This document shows, one piece after another, positions 36,901 to 43,853 of a stretch of 64,000 bases of DNA. Under the pieces are notes generated by a model that saw only the letters and a program-made list of their open reading frames with translations, searched no databases and was not told the origin of the DNA. Source of the DNA: Ignavibacteria bacterium (lineage in GTDB: Bacteria; Bacteroidota; Ignavibacteria; SZUA-365); NCBI GenBank assembly GCA_016720835.1, contig JADKJW010000011.1, forward strand, positions 1-64,000. Direction: 5' to 3'. How positions within the stretch are numbered: the first letter of the stretch is position 1; every line of letters starts with the position of its first letter. A program made the position numbers and the translations under genes.

Positions 36901-39385
36901 CAACACCCGCCTGCCGCTGGGAATTCTCCCGGTTCAGGCTGACATCGATACTCTCCCGCGCGTTGCGCTCGGGTACTACAACGATCAGCTCCATGATCTG
37001 AGCAATTTCGAGATGTACACACGTCTCTATGGCCAGATCAGGCACGGCGCGACGGATCAGATCCCGAACAACCAGGGAACTCCGTATGCCCGTCCGGACA
37101 CGATCTTCCGCGACATGCGCTACGTGTACAATGTGACTCCGTACGATCGCTACGGAAACATGAATCCCCGTGACACCATGTTTGTTCAGATCAGTTCGCG
37201 TTTCACGGACTGGACGTTCACCAACCTCGAACCCAGCGGTACCCTGATCATCCGTTCCGGCGGCAACTGGTTTGGCGCAAAGCCGATCAACACGCCCGAC
37301 GGTCCGGATAACATCAACTACCGCCAGGATACCCTTCGTATCCTCAACCCGCTGCCGCAGTCGAACTTCCGCAATGAGTTCGTCGGTATCAAGCCGGATG
37401 ACAAGCGTCTCACACTCAACGTCGGTGACCCGGGGAATCTCAACATTCCGCACGGTATCCTTCCCGCGAATGTGATCTCCAGCCGTCCGGTCTGGGTGAA
37501 GCAGCCGTTCGCCCCCGCACCGTTCGTGCTCAGCACGGCGACCGCAGGGAACGCTCAGCTGTTCCGCATGGATCACGTCGGTGGTTGCACCGGCAATGGC
37601 ATCGAAATGGATACCCTGCGCCTCCAGTGGCAGAAATCCAACTGGCAGATCGGTGGCAAGAACAACATCAACGACACCGTGAAGTACGAATGGTTCGGTA
37701 TCATCGACAGCGTTGGCTCCACCTCGAGCCGTGGCCTGGTCGTCAGCGTCAAGTCTGACAACAATGGCGTCTCGCCGTCGTTGACCATCGCGGGCGACAA
37801 GCTTCGCACGCTGATCTTCCGTCCGGGAGTCCAGCCGCAGCCGAATCAGGACAGCATTGTCATGCGTATCAAGTGGTTCATCAAGGCGACCAACAAGGCC
37901 GGCTTGAGCATCTACTCTGACACCGCGGGCGCCACGATCCGGAACAATCCGCTTCCGACCGGTGCGCTTATCGTTTCCATCAACCGTCCGCCGGAAAATC
38001 CTCCGACAGCGGTGCAGCCGGCCAACAACGCGACAATCAGCGGTCTCAGTTCAACGACTCCGCCGCTTGACGTGATCTGGACTCCGGCCAATGATCGCAA
38101 CATCAATAAGGGCATCCTTATCGGTGGCTTCAAGGTCTACAATGTCGGTTCGCAGTCGTGGATCGACGATCCGTCGGGCCGCACGGTCGATACTCTTACC
38201 TACCAGTGGGTCGGCGAAGTCGTTCGCACCTTCCCGGTTGGCAAGGGCGCCCCGATCGGCACGATCATCGTGAAGAACACCGGAACGACCACAGGCTTCC
38301 AGCTTGGTCAGTCCGATCTTGATGCTCTGTTCGCCGGATTCAGCACGGATCCGACCAGCACGAGCGCCGACTCGGTCATCATCCGGTGGATGGTGTACGC
38401 GAAGGACTTCAACCAGACGGACAACCTCCCGATGGAAGACGTCAACTTCCGTTACAATCCCGATGGCACGCTCCGCGCCGACACAGCAATGTGGAGCCGC
38501 TTTGGCTGCCGTCCGCACGAGATCGCGAGCAACTGGTTCACCCTGAACCTGACCAAGCTCGACAAGGGTGGCGTTGAAATCACTCCGATGGCAACCGACC
38601 CCGACATCAACAAGACCGCCGGTGAAGAGGTTGAATTTACTCTCACCGCAAAGGACAAGAACGGCAACATCATCCGTGATTGGGACATCAAGGGCGTGCC
38701 CACGACGCTCACGATCAAGGGCAGCACGGCGAACACTGATACCAGCAGCAAGAGCTGGAACAGCGATCCGCTGGGTTACACCTGGTCGGCCATCACGAAT
38801 AACGGCCAGAACCTGACCCAGTCGGGTCCGGACGAATTCTCGATTCCGAACACAGCATTCGTTGACGGTGTTGCGAAGATCAAGATCACCCACACGAAGG
38901 CCGAGAACGGCATCCAGATCGACGTCACCCCGATCCTCGTCGGCCTGAACCAGACCTCCGCAAAGATGAACTTCAACGTTGGCGGTATCACCAACTTCCT
39001 CGTTGATCTCACCTCCGCGACAGGCAACCCGGATCAGGTCTATCTCGAGCGCGTGTACGAAATCGTCGTGTCGCCTCGTGACAGGTTCCTCAACGTCTCC
39101 AGCGCCCAGATCGAAGCTCGCTTCACCGCGCGTGGCCGGGCGAGTATGACAAGAACATGCCGGGTCTCTCCGACGTGTTCAGCGGAAGCGTCTTCATCAC
39201 TGGTCCCACGAACTACTTCCTTGCGTCGCGTATCACGCGTCTCAAGGGTACGGACGAGCTCCAGTGGATACGCGTCTACAAGGTGTCCGATAATTCCATC
39301 GCCGGTCAGACCTCTCCCTATGAGATCCTTGACCATGCACCGACTGCATTCGCGCTCATCACCCCGCCGGACAACACCATGCTGA
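30938..39385 (+). CDS. Giant secreted surface protein, main frame (frameshifted near 39130)
   Basis: An exported protein with a clear signal peptide (MKKGLTLLSFLALLLVASTAQA). About 2,732 residues are genuine up to roughly 39133; the last 80 residues of this frame are an artefact of a frame change. It is rich in Asn, Asp, Pro and aromatic residues in beta-strand-like repeats, such as VAGVHINQTTYLTALEY and several segments of the form (Y/F)D-R-(Y/F)GN (YDRFGNLV, YDRYGNMNPRD, RFLNVSSAQ), typical of bacterial Ig-like 'big' domains. Fibronectin-like passages (PPENPPTAVQPANNATISGL) come near the end. No enzyme motif is seen. Codon choice (frequent CGT, GGT, GTT) and lower GC differ from neighbouring genes and suggest high expression, for example a surface layer or adhesion role; this is inference. 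The C terminus is encoded at 39157-40080. Confidence 0.85.
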   Translation: MKKGLTLLSFLALLLVASTAQAQLRTGKGDFFNLTRTVEQTRDSVTFVTDTLSLFDSGAGVQNFIDRDSVVIMFVQNRFKIVNNMLTGNLFDYVKVRVSTSSPGMTVGRQQYNGVVTAVGVGGAVIGNDNATAGRDVGLRPVYRRVGNIATSSPFFPKDPNTFRQMLTFQVNNPTPGGDGIQIRNIYFKPNINNLTGLAVPPDTTKDTLRAYHVIGNVANIANAGDVVSQTDLAIVRLLPGTTQIISWINDSAQAVDAGEYIGSFGDYSRGRYFLGDDGLPMAQSLTMQLRPSATRILGLTTVQNPDYGMLVDGFPPERNPLKFTNLYQTLAPFWLNSDFPAVYPAFPGDINSNPNPEMGLIPPYRVGEYAVGHIGRDHMPGLVSSAVDTVRFYDSYGNRTWDRMTQPNLKALSYTMGTPQGADATIYLKGYQSADDTLRQYGQIVYRRLAYTHADIGSNPGGVEDSVRIVVSANVYFTTPGGVDGMLQAYADTSGGFPRQWSYSVRSIESNLDNQARTNVGWQIDPDRTGVDPLGINSLPPTGLKIVVRPNIPRSIDIENNPRWKGSADRNWIQSDIFITDGYGNTVDDNERFKFELSPFGHLTYVTPPSTQPYRLNGIFDSLITTVPNVIVSGQNIDSGRVHVMFSNMGHATRVMRAASGSNPAGAYRIRVRASYAFNDRFTDLSDPLKLDPAPGPGFSHAYLIPDGSPNNNFGVWFGPIPAPGNPTPNHNGKFGKPMGQTVAMDSSDVYWDGLDWQYFPVNPRLEVVTGTGDALIVGSVHTFTRPGELKSDHIYNKLYVRITDIQGNPKDIAPYFDANDRQKNRVWVELPDNAPFVDAFNAGTYNKVFFGSVSPNVAWRGAGSPVQYDNPTNPAGFDPSYPDGPNMGQILNAELVNVPAGQGLPGIQGDIQTGISYNAVRFYLRAPKNVRKLSLAGTDVIRIKAHLTINSNIPNVGDFSIESGFAEVSFVPDVAQNVEIFKSWGKPAGTVTPMEGWSPISDNDALAAAYPTGTPRDAAEGAEFYKGYFFRAIGAVPPTTGIAFPTPLEPVNKGIGGFLASDVSLDGDCTAPIPLDTVMVSEHNQQMRIVARLLDQYNNPIGGRLVKFFMESETLPITLPKTQLQDNAQRGGFGEFGRTSVSDDTLKRTTIGDTATAGWVTAYYVSGRVAHQIVRIALTPDTLAFDLSPNGRNLGEGTAVGESRRGFAPRVIIPLYLTTAPTIRVQIYPYTAAATSPVPLPVDLINIQALEHVSIYPDSRGAGYAPYFHSYSANPFFVEQRATHLGRMANSNIRPYIPDTLNLSDDDKNGLNSVTAGRTVTLLAREYDRFGNLVELQIKPPYDMNNVGNVIDTARIKFRMWGANFGSLPAPYNAAGGTIVPASNWTNDEYGPMRKARYRHTQISNLVAGVHINQTTYLTALEYQTPKTSDATVYVEAWAAAWPDPTRPGATDIIRDTIKVMSVTKSPTRFDILRAGQEYLVSRAGRFLGQGTPETRTINLGAPQINLPAGTDINKHQLDAVGVDNILMSQAYKRDVSEAPIGKYLVVNNDNVPLDRQGDPLYVDAAAAEINPNFDRDPYSNLPVFQKLDVYNNLSQFTAPTNRFNKLNDDMQVKLGYTIPGARSDATGYFFDHTIAGGGSIYSPFALATQYGTIPYEGIGWHVVTDQNSGQNVTSNQRPVLLRATPIWENNPPTGGNPYGVANFTGKNAQPGQTREYTNRLYADSVYSYVNAPFGGTKANSMRGELMGTFTDRGRPGSFASQTNGEFDRVTRIGASGWRPEDFTIAGLNGMARSKNGVGVWGGTDNNGGLFSGDFGRRILVVSGAFGVSTGSLPIAPGAFIRLVDSTTEQVIDLRIIDPTLTNKAGNVVDNSSSYDQGKWTVVRKAQRIANNFWHLDDTYWRGGDGIEDGILGPNANAALVGELPYANKGVPSSFGASAPEAAATRSFFGPTGSRNLLHSFVVVPYRIAYLSIFPSSFDPSQGMFDNTRLPLGILPVQADIDTLPRVALGYYNDQLHDLSNFEMYTRLYGQIRHGATDQIPNNQGTPYARPDTIFRDMRYVYNVTPYDRYGNMNPRDTMFVQISSRFTDWTFTNLEPSGTLIIRSGGNWFGAKPINTPDGPDNINYRQDTLRILNPLPQSNFRNEFVGIKPDDKRLTLNVGDPGNLNIPHGILPANVISSRPVWVKQPFAPAPFVLSTATAGNAQLFRMDHVGGCTGNGIEMDTLRLQWQKSNWQIGGKNNINDTVKYEWFGIIDSVGSTSSRGLVVSVKSDNNGVSPSLTIAGDKLRTLIFRPGVQPQPNQDSIVMRIKWFIKATNKAGLSIYSDTAGATIRNNPLPTGALIVSINRPPENPPTAVQPANNATISGLSSTTPPLDVIWTPANDRNINKGILIGGFKVYNVGSQSWIDDPSGRTVDTLTYQWVGEVVRTFPVGKGAPIGTIIVKNTGTTTGFQLGQSDLDALFAGFSTDPTSTSADSVIIRWMVYAKDFNQTDNLPMEDVNFRYNPDGTLRADTAMWSRFGCRPHEIASNWFTLNLTKLDKGGVEITPMATDPDINKTAGEEVEFTLTAKDKNGNIIRDWDIKGVPTTLTIKGSTANTDTSSKSWNSDPLGYTWSAITNNGQNLTQSGPDEFSIPNTAFVDGVAKIKITHTKAENGIQIDVTPILVGLNQTSAKMNFNVGGITNFLVDLTSATGNPDQVYLERVYEIVVSPRDRFLNVSSAQIEARFTARGRASMTRTCRVSPTCSAEASSSLVPRTTSLRRVSRVSRVRTSSSGYASTRCPIIPSPVRPLPMRSLTMHRLHSRSSPRRTTPC

Positions 39386-40080
39386 AGCTGACTGCAGCCG
39401 CGGCACAGGAGCAGTTCAAGTGGGTGAAGCCGGTTCCGCAGGATCCGTACACCGACATCCAGATCTCCCGCTTCGACCGGCGGAAGTACACGGATGACGT
39501 GCATTACAACATCGTGTTCGTCGATTCGATCAGCCTCACCCGCGCGGTGAAGTTCGAGTCCGACAACACGGGCAAGCTCGAAACCTATACGACGAATCAC
39601 GGCCAGCTGGCCAATGTGATCGAGACCATCTCCGGTCAGAAGACCATCCTTGCGTACAACGTTGTGTGGTTCGTGGAAGCGACTGACGGTCTCTATACGA
39701 CCCTCAGCACGCCGCCGAATGCGGACCCGAGCAACCGTGGTGGATATCACCTGTACCTGAAGAAGGACGGTATTGTCGACGCAGGAACGATCTCGACGCC
39801 GAAGGCTTTCGAACTCGGCCAGAACTATCCGAACCCCTTCAACCCGACGACGACGATTTCCTACTCGCTGCCGAAGTCGACACCGGTAACCCTGATGGTC
39901 TTTGACCTCCTCGGTTCGCCTGTGAAGAGCCTCGTCCGTGAGACCAAGGAAGCCGGTACGTATCAGGTCACATGGGATGCCACCAACGATCTTGGTCAGC
40001 AGGTGCCCTCGGGCAACTACATCATCAAGATCATGGCTGGCGACTTCACGCAGACTCGCAAGATGACCCTGCTGAAGTAA
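39157..40080 (+). CDS. Giant secreted surface protein, C-terminal part with type IX sorting domain (shifted frame)
   Basis: This frame continues the preceding protein after a one-base loss near 39131-39137. Reading EYDKN just before MPGLSDVFSGSVFITGPTNYF restores a smooth sequence. The part given from ATG 39157 has 307 residues: an Ig/fibronectin-like domain (TAFALITPPDNTMLKLT) and, from about residue 224, a canonical type IX sorting domain (FELGQNYPNPFNPTTTISYS, then VTLMVFDLLGSPVK, GTYQVTWDATNDLGQQVPSGNY, and the ending TRKMTLLK). It has no start signal of its own, so it is very unlikely to be an independent gene. The whole protein would be about 3,050 residues. Confidence 0.85.
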   Translation: MPGLSDVFSGSVFITGPTNYFLASRITRLKGTDELQWIRVYKVSDNSIAGQTSPYEILDHAPTAFALITPPDNTMLKLTAAAAQEQFKWVKPVPQDPYTDIQISRFDRRKYTDDVHYNIVFVDSISLTRAVKFESDNTGKLETYTTNHGQLANVIETISGQKTILAYNVVWFVEATDGLYTTLSTPPNADPSNRGGYHLYLKKDGIVDAGTISTPKAFELGQNYPNPFNPTTTISYSLPKSTPVTLMVFDLLGSPVKSLVRETKEAGTYQVTWDATNDLGQQVPSGNYIIKIMAGDFTQTRKMTLLK

Positions 40081-40110
40081 ACCTCGTCCAGAAGGGTTCA
40101 CTCTTCTGAT

Positions 40111-40144
40111 GAAAGCGCCCCGCCTCGGCGGGGCGCTTTCTTTG
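40111..40144 (+). terminator. Strong intrinsic terminator after the giant surface protein gene
   Basis: GAAAGCGCCCCGCC (40111-40124) pairs with GGCGGGGCGCTTTC (40127-40140), followed by TTTG. The long GC-rich stem stands 30 bases after the stop codon. Confidence 0.88.
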
Positions 40145-40170
40145 TATCCGGCCTATCGTAGATTGAAGCC

Positions 40171-41163
40171 ATGGACGTCATTCAACTCGCTCTCGACCTG
40201 ATACACATCGAATCGATCACCGGAAACGAGGCCGCCATCGCAACCCGCCTTGAAGCGATTTGCACGGGAATGGGCCTGCCTGTGGAGCGGCAGCGCGTGT
40301 CCGACAAACGCTGGAACATCGTCGCGAACTGGACAACGGACAACGATATCCTGTTCTGTACGCACATCGACACCGTTCCTCCGCATATTCCTGGACACAT
40401 GGAAAATGGCTACCTGTACGGCCGCGGGGCCTGCGATACCAAGGGGATCATCGCGGCCATGCTCGGCGCGGGAGAGATCATGATGAGCCGACACGTCACC
40501 CCTTCGTATCTGTTTGTCGTCGGTGAGGAGACGGATAGCGCCGGCGCAAAAGCTGCGGCAGTGACAGGACGGAAAGCCAGGTATGTCATTGTCGGTGAAC
40601 CGACGGAGAACCAGTTTGCGCATGCGCACAAGGGCATGCTCTCGTACACGCTTCACACCAGCGGGACCGCCGCTCATTCGGGGTATCCTGAACGTGGTGC
40701 GTCGGCCATCCATGTGCTGCTCGATATTCTCGGTGAGATTCAGGCCGCCGATTGGGGCCGCGATCCGGAAATCGGCGAAGCGACAACGAATGTCGGCCTG
40801 ATCCAGGGCGGCGCCGCTCCAAACGTGCTCGCGGAGGCAGCATCCGCGACGGTGGTACATAGAATCGTGGATTCCTTCGAAGCGCGTCTCCAGCAGGTCC
40901 GGGAGATTATCAGCGGGCGTGCGGAGATCGACGTGCATGCACAGAACAACCCGCAGCGCATGTACGTCCCGCCTGGCGAGCCCAGCATTTCTGTTTCCTA
41001 TGGTACAGATATTCCGTACGTGCGTTCTATCGGGACTCCGTTGCTCATTGGTCCGGGGTCCATCCATGACGCGCATACCGCGCAGGAGAAAATCTCGTGC
41101 GAACAGATTCTGACGGCGGTGGAGCGATACGCGACGCTCGCCACCGCCCTGCAGACAGCATGA
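40171..41163 (+). CDS. M20 family metallopeptidase / deacylase (DapE- or ArgE-like)
   Basis: A 330-residue zinc-dependent amidohydrolase. The metal ligand and catalytic motifs are CTHIDTVPP (H65, D67), GRGACDTKG (D89, bridging), GEETDSAGA (catalytic E119, ligand E120), GEPTENQ (E143) and SIHDAHTAQE near the end (histidine ligand). Family enzymes hydrolyse N-acyl amino acids, such as N-succinyl- or N-acetyl-diaminopimelate, N-acetylornithine or N-acetylcitrulline. Because dapB and dapA follow 7 bases later in the same direction, a DapE-type step of lysine/diaminopimelate synthesis is the most economical guess, but sequence alone does not settle the substrate. It starts 26 bases after a strong terminator; its promoter is not obvious. 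Confidence 0.83.
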   Translation: MDVIQLALDLIHIESITGNEAAIATRLEAICTGMGLPVERQRVSDKRWNIVANWTTDNDILFCTHIDTVPPHIPGHMENGYLYGRGACDTKGIIAAMLGAGEIMMSRHVTPSYLFVVGEETDSAGAKAAAVTGRKARYVIVGEPTENQFAHAHKGMLSYTLHTSGTAAHSGYPERGASAIHVLLDILGEIQAADWGRDPEIGEATTNVGLIQGGAAPNVLAEAASATVVHRIVDSFEARLQQVREIISGRAEIDVHAQNNPQRMYVPPGEPSISVSYGTDIPYVRSIGTPLLIGPGSIHDAHTAQEKISCEQILTAVERYATLATALQTA

Positions 41164-41170
41164 TACCCGC

Positions 41171-41926
41171 ATGACGAAACCACGGATCGCCATCATCGGC
41201 TACGGGAACATGGGCAGGGAAATCGAGCGGGCCGCGCTCGCTCGGGGACTGACCGTGCAGGCGATTCTCGATGTGCAGCCGCAACGGCAGGACCTGGAAC
41301 GCCCCGAAGAAGCGCTCGCCGGTGTGGATGTATGCGTGGAATTCACGACGCCCGACGCGGTGCTGGAGAATGTCCGCATGTGTGCAAGCGCGGGAAAGAA
41401 CCTGGTGATCGGCACGACGGGCTGGGGGGACAGGCTCGATGAAGTGCGCGGCATCGCCGAAGGCGCGGACATCGGCGTGATCTACGGCAGCAATTTTTCC
41501 ATCGGTGTGCATATCTTCCTGAAACTGGTCTCGCGGGCGGGCGAGATTCTCGGACTCTATCCGCAGTATGACGCGGCCGTGCACGAGACGCATCACACCG
41601 GAAAGAAGGACGCTCCCAGCGGAACCGCTCTGAGCATCGCGGCGGAACTGCTTCGCCTGATTCCGTCAAAGGTGCATATCGATACCGTTTCCGCCACGGG
41701 GCGTGTTGCCGCCGATGCGTTGATTATCTCCTCCGCAAGAGTCGGGTCCGTGCCCGGGACACATACGGTCACATTCGATTCCGCCGTGGATACGATAGAA
41801 CTCATTCACACAGCCCGCGGACGGCAGGGCTTTGCCGAAGGCGCCCTTCTCGCGGCGGAATGGATTCATCATCGAAAAGGCTTTTTCACCATCCAGGACA
41901 TGCTGCATGAAATCGAATCCGTTTAA
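41171..41926 (+). CDS. dapB: 4-hydroxy-tetrahydrodipicolinate reductase
   Basis: A 251-residue NAD(P)H-dependent reductase of the diaminopimelate/lysine pathway. The Rossmann motif is IAIIGYGNMGRE at residues 6-17. VEFTTPDAVLENV and VIGTTGW mark the cofactor pocket, and the DapB active-site signature is HHTGKKDAPSGTA at 141-153 (catalytic H142, K146). The acidic residue that often follows the second strand (LDVQPQ, D34) suggests NADH preference, which is inference. Its last 20 bases overlap the start of dapA, so the two are translationally linked. Confidence 0.95.
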   Translation: MTKPRIAIIGYGNMGREIERAALARGLTVQAILDVQPQRQDLERPEEALAGVDVCVEFTTPDAVLENVRMCASAGKNLVIGTTGWGDRLDEVRGIAEGADIGVIYGSNFSIGVHIFLKLVSRAGEILGLYPQYDAAVHETHHTGKKDAPSGTALSIAAELLRLIPSKVHIDTVSATGRVAADALIISSARVGSVPGTHTVTFDSAVDTIELIHTARGRQGFAEGALLAAEWIHHRKGFFTIQDMLHEIESV

Positions 41927-42806
41927 GGGTGTCGGTACCGCCCTCGTCACACCGTTCACGTCCGGCGGAAGCGTCGATCACGACTGTATGCGCGCTCTTG
42001 TAGAGCGACAAATCGAGGGCGGGGTGGATATGCTCATCGCCTGCGGCACGACGGGTGAAGCGGTGACTCTCACGAGCGACGAGTTCGAAGACGTCGTCGC
42101 GACGGTCGTCGCTGCGGCAGGAAAGCGCGCGCTGGTAGTTGCGGGTGTCGGTTCAAATGCGACAACGAAAACGATCGATGCCGCGAAACAGGCGGCGCGC
42201 GCCGGCGTGGACGGATTGCTCGTGGTCGCTCCGTACTATAACAAACCAACGCAGGAAGGCCTGCTTCAGCACTACGCATCGCTCGCGGACGCCGTCAGCC
42301 TCCCGATGATCATCTACAATGTTCCCGGCCGCACGGGTGTCAATATCACCGCGGAAACACAACTGCGCATTGCGGCGATCGAGTCCGTCGTGGCGACCAA
42401 GGAAGCCTCGGGGAATCCGGGACAGATCATGCAGATCATCCGTGATCGTCCGGAAACGTTCCACGTATTGTCCGGTGACGATAATTTGACCCTTCCCCTC
42501 ATCGCTGCAGGCGCCGATGGAGTCATTTCCACCATTTCGAACGAAGTGCCGAAGGAGTTTTCTGCCATGGTCCATGCAGCTCTCGACGGCAGACTCGGCG
42601 ATGCGCGGACCATCCATTACCGCTTGCTCGAGCTCATGGAGATGAATTTCATCGAGTCGAATCCCATACCCGTAAAATCGGCGATGGCCATGATGGGACT
42701 TCTGCAGGAAGTCTACAGACTCCCGATGGTGCCCATCGATCCCGGCAACAAGGAGAAACTTCGCGCGGTGCTCCAGCGACTCGGATTGCCGCATTCCGCG
42801 AATTGA
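41907..42806 (+). CDS. dapA: 4-hydroxy-tetrahydrodipicolinate synthase
   Basis: A 299-residue class I aldolase that condenses pyruvate with aspartate semialdehyde. ATG 41907 matches the family beginning (KGVGTALVTPF); the frame extends upstream to 41832 inside dapB. Visible are GTTGE (47-51), the YYNKPTQEG loop (110-118), Y138 and R142 in YNVPGRTGVN, and the Schiff-base lysine K165 in VVATKEASGN. The TGA at 42804-42806 shares one base with the ATG of the next gene (TGATG), indicating coupled translation. Confidence 0.96.
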   Translation: MKSNPFKGVGTALVTPFTSGGSVDHDCMRALVERQIEGGVDMLIACGTTGEAVTLTSDEFEDVVATVVAAAGKRALVVAGVGSNATTKTIDAAKQAARAGVDGLLVVAPYYNKPTQEGLLQHYASLADAVSLPMIIYNVPGRTGVNITAETQLRIAAIESVVATKEASGNPGQIMQIIRDRPETFHVLSGDDNLTLPLIAAGADGVISTISNEVPKEFSAMVHAALDGRLGDARTIHYRLLELMEMNFIESNPIPVKSAMAMMGLLQEVYRLPMVPIDPGNKEKLRAVLQRLGLPHSAN

Positions 42807-43744
42807 TGCCACGGACACTCCTTCCGCCGAAGCTTCGCCGCGGGGCGACCATCGGCATCGTCGCGCCCGCGAGTCCTCCCAGGATTGCCCGGCATCTGGA
42901 AGAGGGCATCGAATTGCTGAAGAGTCGAGGGTATCAGATACGGCGTGGCGCGAGCCTGGATCAACACGATGGCTATCTATCCGGGAGCGACGAAACTCGC
43001 GCCTCGGATATCAACGCCATGTTTGCCGACTCCTCGGTGGATGCGATCATCTGTTCTCGCGGAGGGTATGGCTCCGGCCGCATTCTCTCGCGTATCGATT
43101 ACGAGGGAATTCGGAAGCATCCGAAAATCTTCGTGGGCTATAGCGACATCACCGCCCTGATGATGGCGATACAGCGAGCGACGGGAATGATCACGTTCGC
43201 GGGACCCATGGTCGCACCGGATTTCGGACAGGGCATGGATGCGTTCAGCGACGAGGCCCTGTTTGCCATGATCACGCATATACGGGCCCGGAGGCGCCTT
43301 CCGGTTGTCCCCGGGGAGATACATGCCCTCTGCCCGGGAAACGCCGTAGGGAGGCTCCTGGGAGGCAATATGGCCGTTCTCGTGACGTTGCTCGGAACTC
43401 CGCACGAGCCGGAATGGAACGACTCGATTCTGTTTCTTGAAGATGTCGGCGAGAACATCTACAAGATCGATCGGATGTTTTCCCAGTTGAAGAACGCCGG
43501 CGTGCTTTCCCGCATCAGCGGACTTCTTCTCGGGAGTTTCACAAGCATCCCGGCCGATGCGCCAAACAGGGAGCTGCATGACGTCGTGAGCGAATACTCG
43601 CTGCCCCTGGGTGTTCCAGTCCTCAGCGGCATTCCGTTCGGTCATCAGGCGCGCAAACTGACCTTGCCCATGGGAGCCACCATCGGTATGGATGCCGCCC
43701 GGAAAACCATCACCGTGCTCGAACCGGTACTGCTCCCCCGGTAG
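42806..43744 (+). CDS. ldcA: LD-carboxypeptidase (S66 family, murein tetrapeptide carboxypeptidase)
   Basis: A 312-residue cytoplasmic serine peptidase that removes the terminal D-alanine from recycled murein tetrapeptides. The Ser-Glu-His triad of family S66 is visible: S113 in VGYSDITAL, E212 in LFLEDVGE and H280 in GIPFGHQ. The entry motif is GIVAPASP, and ICSRGGYGS forms the substrate loop. The start is ATG 42806, overlapping the dapA stop; TTG 42803 would add one residue. Its place after dapA joins diaminopimelate synthesis with peptidoglycan recycling. Related S66 enzymes include microcin C7 self-immunity proteins, but the operon favours the murein role. Confidence 0.9.
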   Translation: MPRTLLPPKLRRGATIGIVAPASPPRIARHLEEGIELLKSRGYQIRRGASLDQHDGYLSGSDETRASDINAMFADSSVDAIICSRGGYGSGRILSRIDYEGIRKHPKIFVGYSDITALMMAIQRATGMITFAGPMVAPDFGQGMDAFSDEALFAMITHIRARRRLPVVPGEIHALCPGNAVGRLLGGNMAVLVTLLGTPHEPEWNDSILFLEDVGENIYKIDRMFSQLKNAGVLSRISGLLLGSFTSIPADAPNRELHDVVSEYSLPLGVPVLSGIPFGHQARKLTLPMGATIGMDAARKTITVLEPVLLPR

Positions 43745-43788
43745 CGCAGACGATGCGGTCTTCCCCAGGCACCGCGGTAGCTGCCGCA

Positions 43789-43819
43789 TTGCAAATGCCC
43801 CGCATGGACACTACTTTTG
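43789..43819 (+). promoter_or_regulatory. Bacteroidota-type promoter, exact consensus, for the glycosyltransferase at 43854
   Basis: TTG 43789-43791, 20-base spacer, TACTTTTG 43812-43819, an exact TAnnTTTG, 34 bases before the ATG. Confidence 0.7.
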
Positions 43820-43853
43820 CTCTCCATCCGTTCCTCCATCCTGACGCACATCC

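Noticed and set aside
32996..37576. A 1,526-codon open frame on the minus strand inside the giant surface protein gene
   Set aside because: The plus-strand frame has a signal peptide, coherent repeats and a sorting domain after the shift; the antisense frame shows no domain or start signal.
39131..39140. Programmed -1 ribosomal frameshifting in the giant surface protein
   Set aside because: No slippery heptamer or downstream pseudoknot is apparent; a simple one-base loss is more likely.
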